A stretch of 64,000 bases of DNA from Phycisphaerales bacterium (GTDB lineage Bacteria > Planctomycetota > Phycisphaerae > UBA1845 > Fen-1342). The notes under the pieces are model-generated. The model saw only the letters and a program-made list of their open reading frames with translations, ran no database searches and was not told the origin of the DNA. The translations under genes were made by a program, and so were the position numbers. This document shows, piece by piece, positions 1 through 8,654 of the stretch; the first letter of the stretch is position 1; every line of letters begins with the position of its first letter. The stretch lies in assembly GCA_016710275.1 (NCBI GenBank), contig JADJXS010000001.1, forward strand, positions 3,162,001 through 3,226,000, given 5' to 3'.

Positions 1-155
1 CCCAATTTGCCATCCGCCAGTAACGGCGCGAGCCGCGGTCTTCACGTTTCCCAACTGCACCTTGACTGAATTATCACGCCGATTCGGGTAGATGCAAGAA
101 AAACCCGGATTTTTTTGCCGCCAGCGGCAGCGGTGCGGCGAGGGCGCATTTCGGT

Positions 156-284
156 CCAGGGCCTGAAGGCCCTGGCAACGATCGTGCGCCTTACGGGCGA
201 AGAGGGATGGAACAGAATGAGGCGCGGGCCGAACTCCAGGGCCTGAAGGCCCTGGCAACGATCGTGCGCCCTACAGGCGAAGAG
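156..284. repeat. Two direct repeats, 80 bp apart, with a strong hairpin
   Basis: A unit of about 49 bp occurs at 156-204 and again at 236-284. Each starts with the near-perfect palindrome CCAGGGCCTgaAGGCCCTGG and continues with CAACGATCGTGCGCC and a GGCGAAGAG end. No gene is visible in 1-311; bases 1-155 hold nothing I can assign. The repeats lie directly upstream of the insertion sequence and look like non-coding palindromic intergenic repeats. Confidence 0.75.
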
Positions 285-311
285 CATGGCGACGCAAAGG
301 CCGTCGCCATG
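285..311. repeat. REP-like hairpin at the left flank of the IS110 element
   Basis: CATGGCGACG (285-294) pairs perfectly with CGTCGCCATG (302-311). The insertion sequence starts at the next base, 312. The equivalent hairpin, CATGCCGACGG/CCGTCGGCATG, flanks the second IS copy at 39193-39218, so both elements adjoin the same palindrome at the same place. Confidence 0.75.
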
Positions 312-387
312 AAGATGTATGAAGCGGGGCACCTTGCGGGGCGTTCAGTCTGACGCCATAAGGAACTACCCGCACAAGGAGCCCTTC

Positions 388-1460
388 ATGCATTCTAATC
401 CAACGCAGCCAGCTATCGAACCCAACCAGCGAATCGTCGCGCTCGACGTTCACTGCAAGTTCACCGAACTCGCCGCCGTCTCGCCCGCCGGCAAACGGAT
501 CGCCTCTCAACGCTGCAACACCACCATCCCCGATGTGCTCGCCGCTCTCCAAAAAGTCAAAAAAGCCCCGAACCGTCATCATCGAAGAAGGATCGCTCGC
601 CGACTGGCTCATGCGCGGCCTCACCGAGTGCGGCGAATGCGTGCGCATCTGCGACCCACGCCGCAACGCTCTCGTCGCCAAGGACGACGAAAAAGACGAC
701 CCCATCGACGCGCTCAAACTGGCCCAGCCGCGCGCGGCGGATTCCTCAAGTTCGTGCACCACCCCGAGAGCTTCGAGCGCGTCATTTTCAAACGGCGCAT
801 CGCGGCTCTATCACGACCGTATCCGCAACCGCGTCCGCCAAGCCAATCGCGTGATCGCCCAGGCGCGGCTCTACGGCGTGATGATCCGCGAGAGCGACTT
901 TGCCGAAGACACCGCCGCCGTGTTCAAGCAACTGCCCAAACGCAAGGCGGTGCGACGACTTCCAGACGCTGCTTGACGGCTATCAGGCGGCCGTGACGCA
1001 GGCGATGGTGCTGCGCCGCGGCGTGCTCAAACTGTCGAAAGCCTATCCCGAGATCGCGCGTTTTCAGTCGCTGCCGGGTTATGGCCCGATCCGCGCCGCG
1101 ACGTTTTTCGCGTTTCTGGACACGCCCTGGCGATTTCGCAGCAAGGCCGCGGTGTGGAAGTATGTCGGCATCGGGCTGTGCCGGCGCGGCAGCGGCGGAT
1201 CGGTGACGTTGCATGTTCCGAACCAGGTGAATCGGGTGCTGAAAAGTGCCGTGCTGGGCGCGGCGATGAACGCCGTCGGCGGCGACGGCGAGTTTTCGCG
1301 TCTGCATGAGAGGTGGGTGAAGAATGGATTGACGGCTCGCATGGCACGCCGCAATGTGGCTCGGCTGCAGACGGCGGTGTTGTGGGGCATGTGGAAAAGC
1401 GGCGGCGAGTACCGTTGCGATCGGATCGCGCGGCTGTTGGAGCCGGTGACGGTTTCCTGA
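388..1460 (+). pseudogene. IS110-family transposase (DEDD + Transposase_20), frameshifted
   Basis: The start ATG at 388 follows AAGGAG (376-381). The N-terminal part shows the DEDD RuvC-like domain (IVALDVH, then VIIEEGS, then KDDPIDALKLA). The C-terminal part has the Transposase_20 signature LPGYGPIRAATFFAF and the closing region with the essential Ser of this family. Compared with copy 2, this copy has an extra A in a run at 559-564, a missing T near 727 and an extra G near 804. A further frame change near 945-960, between KQLPKRK and CDDFQTLLDGYQ, is shared with copy 2. The intact product would be about 355 residues. The C-terminal half (to 1460) is intact here, while copy 2 keeps the N-terminal half intact. 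Confidence 0.85.
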
Positions 1461-1874
1461 ACGATTCGCGGCTCGTCGCAAGCGAGCGGCGTTGTCGGCT
1501 TTGCGTGCGTGCGGAGTTCCGAGGGTGCCATTGAACGGGATCGCAGGCGATCCGCAGTTCTCGCGACATGAATGAACCCGCAGTACGTTTGCCACGCTCG
1601 ACCATCCTGATGGACCTCATTTGAGAGTCCCGAATAGGTGCCTGGGCGGCGTTACTTTGACCGCCACGGTATGCGTGATGAAGCAGGATGGCTGCCAAGG
1701 ACAATGCGGCTGTGTGGTTTGGACGAGTGACGCGAGGGGATGATGGAGGCAGTCGCAGCCGTCGGCGCGGATCGCGTCGGCAGTGCTTGGCCGAATCATG
1801 GGGCGCCCCTGCGAAGGTCACGATTTTGGTGCGTCCGCGGGGAAAGTCTGTTGACATTCGCCTTCATATAGGTG
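1461..1874 (+). ncRNA. Candidate guide-RNA (seekRNA/bridge RNA) region of the IS110 element
   Basis: This 414-nt non-coding 3' end is conserved in both IS copies apart from a few single-base changes. It holds several small palindromes, such as GATCGCaGGCGATC and CGCGgatCGCG. In IS1111-type IS110 elements the guide RNA is encoded downstream of the transposase, which fits this layout. GGGTGCCAT (1523-1531) is complementary to ATGGCACCC of the target, and GCCGTCGGC (1758-1766) equals the left part of the target. An RNA is inferred from position and family only, and its ends are unknown. Confidence 0.35.
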
Positions 1875-2027
1875 GCACCCGGCACCCGGCGACGCAGAGC
1901 CGTCGGCATGGTACACGACAAGTGCCGTCGCCATGGCACCCGGCACCCTGCATGGGACGCCGGGTTTCTGCCCGGTGTCTTGCCCTGCACCGCCCAGAAG
2001 GGCGGTGCAACAGCACCCGCCGCGCGG
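1875..2027. repeat. Cluster of palindromic intergenic repeats right of IS copy 1
   Basis: The stretch carries GGCACCC words, an uninterrupted CCGTCGCCATGGCACCC (1925-1941), a hairpin around GCCGGG..CCCGGTG, and the stem GCACCGCCC/GGGCGGTGC. The same stems recur at 39193-39323 and, in part, in the terminator after clpC. No gene is seen here. Confidence 0.7.
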
Positions 2028-3107
2028 CTATCTCCCCGCCTTGCCGCGCTCCAGCAATTCCTCCGCACGGCGCTCGATGATCCGCTCTCGATCCGCTCCG
2101 CGCTGCTGCAGCTCCGCGCCGATCTCCGCCAGCGCCTTCTCGATCCGTGCCACCTCGCGCCGCAGCCGCTCCACTTCCATTTCGCGCAGCCTCGTCCGCG
2201 CGTCGAATTGGGCGTTAATCAGCTCAACCAGTCGCGCGCGCAACTCCGTCCGCTGCGCCTGCGCTTCCGCCGGCAGCTCGCCATGTTCACGCACAACACG
2301 CCGAACCTCCTGCTCCAGATTCGCATGATCGCGCCGCAACGCCTCGAACCGCTCGCCGAATTCCCGCTCCGCCTTGTGATCCTCCTCAGACATCCGTGGC
2401 GGCGGCCCCATCCCCGGCCCGCGGTTCGGCCGCGGCGGCCGGCCATCGCGGTGCGGGCCTTCTCCGTCGCCGTGCGGCGGTCCGCCCATGGCCGGATCCG
2501 CGTGTGGAGGCGGGAATCCATCCGGCCCGCCGTCCATGCCGGGATGAGGCGGCGGTCCACCCATGCCCGGACGCGGGCCATCAATCCCCGGATGCGGCGG
2601 CGGATCACCCGGCCCGCCGTGCGGGCGCCCGGGCGGCGGTCGCCGACCCTGCGGTCCCGGCCCCATTCCCGGATCACGCGGTCCCGGCCCCATGTCCGGC
2701 CTCATCCCAGGGCCGCGCGGCCCCGGTCCCATCCCCGGTCCACGTGGCGGGCGCGGGCCTGCTCCGGCCTCCAGGTTCGGCGGCTCGCCGGGCGGGGCGT
2801 TGATCGCATCCAGCGCTTCCTCCAGTTGCGGAACCAGCGCGTCGATCATCAACTGGTGAAACGCCTCAGGATCCTCCCGCCGCAGGCGAGCCAGGCGCGC
2901 CGCCAATTCCGGGTTCCGCTGCGCGAGTCCCCGAATCAACGGGTCGCCCAGCGCGGGCCGATGCGGCCGACCATGCCCGCGGGCACCCTCCTCCGCCCCC
3001 GGCGGCGGCGGCGGCGGTGGAGCCTCATCGCCCGGCGGCTGCGCCAGCGCTGCCACTCCGATCGCCGCAGTCAGCCCAACTTGTATCAACCAGCAGCTTG
3101 CCTTCAT
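2028..3107 (-). CDS. Secreted Pro/Gly/Met-rich protein with a C-terminal coiled coil
   Basis: The product is about 359 residues. The start at 3107 was chosen because it opens a signal peptide (MKASCWLIQVGLTAAIGVAALAQ); an upstream start at 3161 would bury it. After a proline run, residues about 110-225 are low complexity, built of GMGPGPRGPG- and PPHPGMDG-like units. The last 110 residues are strongly charged and helical (many E, R, L), consistent with a coiled coil. It is the last gene after an ECF sigma factor and its anti-sigma factor, so it is a probable co-transcribed output or sensor protein, by inference. I do not recognise a family. The extreme GC-rich repeats of the middle region may be length-variable. 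Confidence 0.7.
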   Translation of the reverse strand: MKASCWLIQVGLTAAIGVAALAQPPGDEAPPPPPPPGAEEGARGHGRPHRPALGDPLIRGLAQRNPELAARLARLRREDPEAFHQLMIDALVPQLEEALDAINAPPGEPPNLEAGAGPRPPRGPGMGPGPRGPGMRPDMGPGPRDPGMGPGPQGRRPPPGRPHGGPGDPPPHPGIDGPRPGMGGPPPHPGMDGGPDGFPPPHADPAMGGPPHGDGEGPHRDGRPPRPNRGPGMGPPPRMSEEDHKAEREFGERFEALRRDHANLEQEVRRVVREHGELPAEAQAQRTELRARLVELINAQFDARTRLREMEVERLRREVARIEKALAEIGAELQQRGADRERIIERRAEELLERGKAGR

Positions 3108-3177
3108 GACATGCTCCAAGAACGGCCGGTCCGCAGTGCCGATGCGTAACCAGCGCCGCAATCAAGCCCCTACTGAA

Positions 3178-3774
3178 TCAGACGCCGCTCCGCTCGTGAT
3201 TGGCGCGGTCCCAGTCGTCACTCTCATCCCATGGCAGCAGCGATTGAGCCAATGCGGAATCGGCGCCCGGCTTCTCCAACCAGTCCGCCACCGCCGTCAA
3301 CCCGGCGTCGCCGGCCACGTCCCACGCCACCCGCGCCAGCACGTCGCGCAATTGCGCCGCTTCCAGGTCGCTCAACCCGGCCGCCGGACCCGCATCGGCG
3401 TAATGCAGGCCGTTCTGAGAATCGCCATGGATGGAATCCTCAAGCGCCGGAGTAAACATCGTCCACGTCACCATTGCGGCCGCCGCGGCTGCGCCCAGCA
3501 TCCAACCCGAACCGCGAATTCGCGTACCGGTTCGCACCGGATGCAATCTCGCTCGGATTCTGGTCAGCTCGGACGCGGAAAGCGGTTCCGGCCGAAGCGC
3601 CAATTCCAACTCGCCTATCAGATCGCCGTCCGCGAGCAAGCCATCGCGACAATCCTCGCAGCGCGACAGATGAGCGCGAAGCGCCGGCGAGTGTGAGTGC
3701 GCCGGTGTGGACCGACACACGGACTCGATCAACTCTGCGCGATGCGATTCGCAATCACTCTTTCGCCTGTTCAT
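3178..3774 (-). CDS. Anti-sigma factor with zinc-finger and one membrane segment
   Basis: The 198-residue product has an N-terminal putative zinc-binding site of the anti-sigma type (HLSRCEDCRDGL, i.e. HxxxCxxC, residues about 34-46) and one hydrophobic segment near residues 95-115 (GWMLGAAAAAAMVTW). The layout is typical of a membrane-bound anti-sigma factor that sequesters an ECF sigma factor on the cytoplasmic side. Its start codon overlaps the stop of the sigma gene by 4 bp (3771-3774), which implies translational coupling. The C-terminal extracytoplasmic part has no recognisable domain. Confidence 0.8.
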   Translation of the reverse strand: MNRRKSDCESHRAELIESVCRSTPAHSHSPALRAHLSRCEDCRDGLLADGDLIGELELALRPEPLSASELTRIRARLHPVRTGTRIRGSGWMLGAAAAAAMVTWTMFTPALEDSIHGDSQNGLHYADAGPAAGLSDLEAAQLRDVLARVAWDVAGDAGLTAVADWLEKPGADSALAQSLLPWDESDDWDRANHERSGV

Positions 3775-4355
3775 CGCCTTCGCTCCCGCGAATCCGACTG
3801 CGCTACGCTCCGCTCACTCTGCTCACGCTCCCCAAGCGCCTTGCGTAACCGCTGGATCGCCGTGTGCATTCTCGACAACGCCGTCCCCAACGGGATGTTC
3901 AGCGTGCCGGCGATCTCCTCGAACGACAGTCCCGCCGTCATTCGCAGGATCACCACTTCGCGAAACGCCTCCGGCAGCGCGTCAACCGCCGCCCGCAGCT
4001 CATCCTCGCGTTCCCGACGCAGGGCCGCTGACGCCGGATCCTCCGATGCAGCGGTCAATTCATCGGCCGCCGCTTCCGTGAGCACGCCCGGGCTTTTCCG
4101 GCGGACTCCGTCGCGGCAAAGATTGCGAGCGATCGCCAACAGGTACACGACCGGCTGCTCACACGCGCTGAGCGCGCCGATATTCGCCGCCGCTCGGGCG
4201 AATGTCTCCGCGGTCAGGTCCGCAGCGTCAAACCGCCGGCCGTGAAATCGGCGGATGTAGCCGGCCACCCGCGCAGCGCAATCGCTCACGAGCTGGTCCA
4301 GCAGGCGCTGCTGCGCGTCCGTCAACGGCCGATAAACGCGAGCCGGCTGTTCCAT
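3771..4355 (-). CDS. ECF-type RNA polymerase sigma factor
   Basis: The 194-residue product shows sigma region 2 at residues about 20-85 (DAADLTAETFARA, then VYLLAIARNLCRD) and region 4 at about 125-185 (LPEAFREVVILRMTAGLSF, then EIAGTLNIPLGTALSRM, the helix-turn-helix). The length is normal for ECF factors. It is the first gene of a sigma / anti-sigma / secreted protein operon on the minus strand, and such operons are usually autoregulated. The signal it responds to cannot be read from the sequence. Confidence 0.9.
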   Translation of the reverse strand: MEQPARVYRPLTDAQQRLLDQLVSDCAARVAGYIRRFHGRRFDAADLTAETFARAAANIGALSACEQPVVYLLAIARNLCRDGVRRKSPGVLTEAAADELTAASEDPASAALRREREDELRAAVDALPEAFREVVILRMTAGLSFEEIAGTLNIPLGTALSRMHTAIQRLRKALGEREQSERSVAQSDSRERRR

Positions 4356-4424
4356 GCGATCAACCGGAGGGGAAGACGCCCTGCCGACGCGGGTATTCGC
4401 GGGGCTTGAAAATCCCGCGCGGCG

Positions 4425-6314
4425 TCAGTGAGAAGTGTTGAGCAGAAGCCCAATGAAATGTTGCACGTCGAAATACGTCACTGCGCCGTCGCCGTCGAGG
4501 TCCGCCAGCGCCCGGTTGCAATCCGGAAAACGATCGGCGTACAACTCCGGCTCGACAACCGCCATCACGAAGGAATCGATGTCGTGGTTATCGACATATC
4601 CATCGCAATTCAAATCGCCGGGTTGCGACGGAGTCGGCGGAACGCCGCCGTGGAACAGGATGATCGACAGAATGGAGTAGTCGGCCTGATCGATCACGCC
4701 GTCGGCGTTCATGTCCGCAGCGTTTCGATCGCAATGCGGATGCTCCTGCACATACAGGTCCGGCTCGAACAGCGCCCGCAGGAACGGCGTGTGGTCCGCC
4801 AGTGTGACGGCGGCGTCACAGTTCATGTCGCCCGGAAGAATCGCCGGCACCAGCGGATGGCCCCGATACAGCGAATTGCAACTGCCATGCCGCGTCACCG
4901 ATTCGCAACTGGCGATCTGAATCACGGCGGAACGGGCGGTCACCGCGCGCGGCGCCGAATCGGCGGCGAGGCCCAGCGCGAGATATTCGCCGTCGCTGAA
5001 CTTGTACCGTCGGTCGGTTGCATTCAGCAGAACCACCCCGTTCTGAAAGCGGCGGATATAGACACCCGGGATCACTTCAACGGCCGGTCCCCGCGCATCC
5101 TGCAGCCAGGTCGGCAGCATGAAGTACTCGGGGTAGAAGTGAAAACTCGCCGCCGGCATCTGCGGGTCGACGCCGAATGCTCCCGGCTCATGCACAAGCA
5201 GCGAGGCGGCCAGGAAGAAATTCAGATCCTCCGGCGAGGTCTCAATCGGCGACGTGTTGTCCCGCGCGATATAGCGCTGCACCACGATCCCGCCGTGACT
5301 CAGCACAGTCTGAAAGCCGCGAATCAGCGACCGAATCTGCTCCGTCGGCTGCTGCCGCGTGATGCCTCCTTCGTAGAAAACCACGTCGGCATAGGGAGCC
5401 AGTTGCTCGACGAAGCCGGTGTTCACGATCAGCTTGGCGCCGGCTGCATTCAGCCCCTCGCGCACCGCATGAAGATAGAGCGCAAAGTCCGCATCGGGCG
5501 CGCGATCGCGGTAGGGTGAGCCGGGCGCCCCATACCCCGGCCAGCGCCCGAATTCGTTCGTCAGCATCGCCGCGTTGTCGAACGCCACCGCGTTGACGTT
5601 GTAATAATCGAGCGCGACCGCGCGCTGCAGCCGCTCGATCACGAAGGCCTGGCAGTCGTGGTTGTTGAAATCGATCACCGGCCGGCAGAGGTAGGTCGTC
5701 TGCGGCAGCAACCACCCGCGCGACGCAAACTCATAAAACGGCCAGCGCCCGAACAGCCCCGGCCCCCACGGTTCCCAGGTGGGTCGGGCGTTGAGCGTGC
5801 GCGGCGCGTAGAACCCGTAATCATCCGGGCCGGGAAGATACTGCGAGCTAAGCGGCGGTCGCGTGCAGAGAAACTCGCCCGCCGGACCGTAATTGCCCGG
5901 GGGATAAGTGAAGTGCGCCGGATCCGTCGGGTTCTGCGTCGTCATCGCTGAGAAGTACACGCCCAGAATCGCGTTCGGATTTGCGGCGCGGACCTCCGCG
6001 CGATAGTTGTGCCAGGCCTCGAAATAAAAGAGGGTGGCCGGTTGCGTCGGAGCGGTGTTGTAATGCAGCAGCAGGAGCTTGTAGAAGTCGGTGCGGTCCG
6101 GCCGCGACCAGATGTCGCCCGCCGCAAACGAGAACGCCAGAAACGGGCGCGGCGGCACGCACGAATAGGGGTGCGGCGGTTGATCGCAACGGACCGGCAG
6201 CTCGCCCGTCTCGCGATCATCCGCGATTTGCGCGACCGCCGACGACAAGGCGGCAAGCGCCGCGCTCAGCGCCAGCACGCGCGCACCGAGGAGTAGGTCG
6301 AAACGAACGGCCAT
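4425..6314 (-). CDS. Secreted putative glycoside hydrolase (GHL15-like) with dockerin-like tail
   Basis: The 629-residue product has a signal peptide (residues 1-29, ending SSAVAQ). The central part (about 60-430) resembles the hypothetical glycosyl hydrolase family GHL15: it contains VNAVAFDNAAM, GAKLIVNTGF and DVVFYEGGI, strands compatible with a TIM barrel carrying acidic residues. The C-terminal 140 residues hold repeated calcium-loop motifs (GDMNCDAAVTLAD, ADMNADGVIDQAD, GDLNCDGYVDNHDID, ADLDGDGAVTYFD), i.e. dockerin-like EF-hands. Secretion follows from the signal peptide. The substrate is unknown and the enzymatic role is an inference from fold similarity. Confidence 0.7.
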   Translation of the reverse strand: MAVRFDLLLGARVLALSAALAALSSAVAQIADDRETGELPVRCDQPPHPYSCVPPRPFLAFSFAAGDIWSRPDRTDFYKLLLLHYNTAPTQPATLFYFEAWHNYRAEVRAANPNAILGVYFSAMTTQNPTDPAHFTYPPGNYGPAGEFLCTRPPLSSQYLPGPDDYGFYAPRTLNARPTWEPWGPGLFGRWPFYEFASRGWLLPQTTYLCRPVIDFNNHDCQAFVIERLQRAVALDYYNVNAVAFDNAAMLTNEFGRWPGYGAPGSPYRDRAPDADFALYLHAVREGLNAAGAKLIVNTGFVEQLAPYADVVFYEGGITRQQPTEQIRSLIRGFQTVLSHGGIVVQRYIARDNTSPIETSPEDLNFFLAASLLVHEPGAFGVDPQMPAASFHFYPEYFMLPTWLQDARGPAVEVIPGVYIRRFQNGVVLLNATDRRYKFSDGEYLALGLAADSAPRAVTARSAVIQIASCESVTRHGSCNSLYRGHPLVPAILPGDMNCDAAVTLADHTPFLRALFEPDLYVQEHPHCDRNAADMNADGVIDQADYSILSIILFHGGVPPTPSQPGDLNCDGYVDNHDIDSFVMAVVEPELYADRFPDCNRALADLDGDGAVTYFDVQHFIGLLLNTSH

Positions 6315-6435
6315 CTTGCTCGACCCTCCAGATCAGGCAGCGCATCCACTACCGGCGCGTATCACACCCGGTAAACCCCCGGTCGGGCAGTGTAACCCAC
6401 GCCCGCCTCCGTACAAAACCGCCAATCCGCTTGAA

Positions 6436-7362
6436 TCAGCCCCCCCGCAGGATGTCCGTCTCGGCGAACAGCGTCTCCGCGAAGTAGCTGCTCCGCACGA
6501 ACGGCCCGCTGGCCACCGCCGAGAAGCCCATTTCCTCCGCGATCCGGCCAAGCGTCTCGAACTCCTCCGGCGTGTAGTACCGCTCCACCGGCAGGTAGCG
6601 GTCCCCCGGCCGCAGGTACTGCCCGATGGTCAGCAAGTCGCAATCATGGGCGCGCAGGTCGCGCAGCGTCTGCACGATCTCGTCGTGCGTTTCCCCCAGA
6701 CCGACCATCAACCCGCTCTTGGTCGCGATCCGCGGATTCTGGGCCTTGGCCGTCCGCAGCACGCCCAGCGAACGCTCATACCGGGCGGCGGGACGCGCTT
6801 TCTTCTGGAGGCGCGCGACGGTTTCGATGTTGTGGTTGTAGACCTCCGGCGCTGCCCCGGTCACCACCGCGATCAACTCCGCCTTGCCGTGGAAATCCGG
6901 CACAAGCACCTCGACGGTGGCTTGCGGCAGCCGCGAGCGCACCGCCGCGATGCAGTCCGCGAAGTGCTGTGCGCCTTCGTCGCGCAAATCATCCCGCGCT
7001 ACCGACGTGATGACGACGTGCCGCAGACCAAGCTTTGCCGCCGCATCCGCAAGCCGCTGCGGCTCATCCAGTTCGACCGGCTGCGGGCGGGCCGTGCCGA
7101 CCGCGCAGAATCCGCAGCGCCGCGTGCAGTGATCCCCCAGGATCATGAACGTCGCGGTCCCGCGGCTCCAGCACTCGGTCAGGTTCGGGCAGCGCGCCTC
7201 GACGCACACGGTGTTGAGCCGCAGGCCATCGAGCAGCTTGCGCGTCTCGAGCATTTCCGACGTCGGCATGGGCCGCTTGAGCCACGGCGGCAGCCGCCGT
7301 CGCGGCGCAGCGTCGGTCGTCAGAATCGGCAACGGCGTACCGGACACAACGGCCCTCCGCAT
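6436..7362 (-). CDS. lipA: Lipoyl synthase
   Basis: LipA is a radical SAM enzyme that inserts two sulfurs into protein-bound octanoyl groups to form lipoate. The sequence shows the auxiliary cluster motif CVEARCPNLTECW (CX4CX5C) and the radical SAM motif CTRRCGFC (CX3CX2C), followed by the conserved DLRDEGAQHFADCI and YNHNIETV segments. The 308-residue length is typical. The start at 7362 (MRRAVVSG) was chosen because an upstream in-frame extension of 104 codons has no similarity to the family. No lipB lies next to it. Confidence 0.95.
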   Translation of the reverse strand: MRRAVVSGTPLPILTTDAAPRRRLPPWLKRPMPTSEMLETRKLLDGLRLNTVCVEARCPNLTECWSRGTATFMILGDHCTRRCGFCAVGTARPQPVELDEPQRLADAAAKLGLRHVVITSVARDDLRDEGAQHFADCIAAVRSRLPQATVEVLVPDFHGKAELIAVVTGAAPEVYNHNIETVARLQKKARPAARYERSLGVLRTAKAQNPRIATKSGLMVGLGETHDEIVQTLRDLRAHDCDLLTIGQYLRPGDRYLPVERYYTPEEFETLGRIAEEMGFSAVASGPFVRSSYFAETLFAETDILRGG

Positions 7363-7531
7363 CAAGTTCGCACGGGCGAAGACGCTCCGCCCGCCACAAT
7401 TCTCCCGCCCCCGGATTGTATCGACCGACTCGCTCCGCCGCGAATACCGCCGGTCGACGCACGACTCCGCGGCGCACGTACCGGCACTTCCGCCTTGCGG
7501 CACGCCGACGATCGGGTATTCTCGCCCGCCG

Positions 7532-8110
7532 ATGAATCCGACCCGCCCCCGCCGATTCGTGCCAGGCCCCCTCATTCTCCCATTCCTGCTGCCGGCGCTT
7601 GGCTGCGCAACGGCGTCACGCGTCGAGCTGCTCTCCTTCGCCGATCCGCATTTTCCCGAGCGATACTCGTTCACACCGGAGCAGTGCGCTCAATGGACCG
7701 ATGCCGGCGGCGACCTGCACGTCGCGGCATCCGCCATGCGCCTCGGCAATGAAGGCGACGGCCGCGCGATCTCGCAATTGCTGCACATTCACGTTTTCTG
7801 GCGGCCATTGCCGGGCAAGACGCCCTCCAACCGCACCGCCACCGACGCCGTGCTGCGCTATGTCGTGCAATCCCCCGAAGGCACGTTCGTCTATGCCGGG
7901 ACGGGGTTCGTCTGGACGCGCAAGCCGCGCTTCGGGCCGTTTCAGGTGGATCTCGAACGTGCGGAGTTGAGGCTGGTCGCGAGCACGCCGGGAGCGGAAG
8001 ACCTGCTCGGCGAGATGCGCATCACCGGCCGCTTTTATCCTGCAAATGACCCGGCCGCGGCCGTGGGCATGATCCGCAGCGCGGAAGAGGCCGACGACGC
8101 CGCCCGTTAA
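7532..8110 (+). CDS. Hypothetical lipoprotein
   Basis: The 192-residue product has an N-terminal lipoprotein signal with lipobox LPALGC (Cys near residue 25). The start at 7532 gives a proper signal with RPRR before the hydrophobic stretch. The mature part is soluble and beta-rich by composition (HIHVFWRPLPGKTP, FVYAGTGFVW, FGPFQVDLERAEL), with no recognised domain. It lies divergent to lipA and convergent with the next gene, overlapping it by 4 bp at the stop codons. Confidence 0.7.
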   Translation: MNPTRPRRFVPGPLILPFLLPALGCATASRVELLSFADPHFPERYSFTPEQCAQWTDAGGDLHVAASAMRLGNEGDGRAISQLLHIHVFWRPLPGKTPSNRTATDAVLRYVVQSPEGTFVYAGTGFVWTRKPRFGPFQVDLERAELRLVASTPGAEDLLGEMRITGRFYPANDPAAAVGMIRSAEEADDAAR

Positions 8111-8535
8111 CGGCGAAGCGGTCGGCTCGCGAGCCGCAGTCCGAAGGCCGTCAGCGCCGCCGCCGCCGAGAGCGAAATGCCGCTGCACGGGTCGAACGGC
8201 ACCTGGATCGGCGTGCCGCAGGGGAACAATTCCGGGTTGAAGACCTCGGCGTCGCCGATGCAGCCATCCCCCTCGCTGCAGATGGTCACGCATTGCGGGT
8301 TGAGCTTGCCGACCACGCGAACGGAGTCACCGACGCGGAAGCGGCTGAAGTCGCCGACGACCAGATAGCGAGCGCCGCCGGTCTCGAACAGCGTGCACTC
8401 CGTCCCGCGGACGAGCACGCCGCAGGCGTCGAAGTCCGCCCCGCCGCTCTGAGCCAGCGCGGCAGAGTGCGTTGATAACGCACAAATGCCGATGAATCCC
8501 GTCAGAATCGCACACCAGCGCCCACAATCGCTCAT
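8107..8535 (-). CDS. Small exported protein of unknown function
   Basis: The product of about 142 residues starts at 8535 with a signal peptide (MSDCGRWCAILTGFIGICAL, cleavage after AALAQ). The mature part is Cys-rich (eight Cys) and contains FSRFRVGDSVRVVGKL, like a small OB or SH3-like beta barrel. A C-terminal hydrophobic run (SLSAAAALTAFGL) followed by RPLRR may anchor it. I recognise no family. It converges on the lipoprotein gene at 7532. Confidence 0.6.
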   Translation of the reverse strand: MSDCGRWCAILTGFIGICALSTHSAALAQSGGADFDACGVLVRGTECTLFETGGARYLVVGDFSRFRVGDSVRVVGKLNPQCVTICSEGDGCIGDAEVFNPELFPCGTPIQVPFDPCSGISLSAAAALTAFGLRLASRPLRR

Positions 8536-8654
8536 TTGCCGACTCCAAGCACCGGAGCAAGTCACGATGCAGACCCGCCGCCGACACGCGGCGACGACTC
8601 GATTGTATGGGCGTCCGTCAACAGTGCTGCGGCCGGCCGCTATCATTCCCCACC

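Larger units (their letters stand above)
312..1874 (+). mobile_element. IS110-family insertion sequence, copy 1 (IS1111-like layout)
   Basis: The boundaries come from comparison with the inverted second copy at 37631-39192: the two are nearly identical from AAGATG (312) to ATAGGTG (1874) and differ outside. The element is about 1563 bp, has no terminal inverted repeats in the classical sense, and carries a subterminal inverted heptamer TATGAAG (318-324, and its complement at 1862-1868). No target duplication is visible. Joining the flanks gives CCGTCGCCATG + GCACCCGG, and the same joined word exists uninterrupted at 1925-1943. A short 5' end (76 nt) and a long non-coding 3' end (414 nt) fit the IS1111 subgroup. 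The transposase is frameshifted, so this copy is probably not autonomous. Confidence 0.85.

Noticed and set aside
1851..1874. Outward TTGACA at the IS right end as part of a junction promoter
   Set aside because: In a circular form no -10-like hexamer falls at the right distance in the left end.
1688..2328. Open frames over the IS right end and the neighbouring repeats
   Set aside because: They cross the IS boundary and palindromic repeats, lack start signals, and lie antisense to the better supported gene at 2028-3107.
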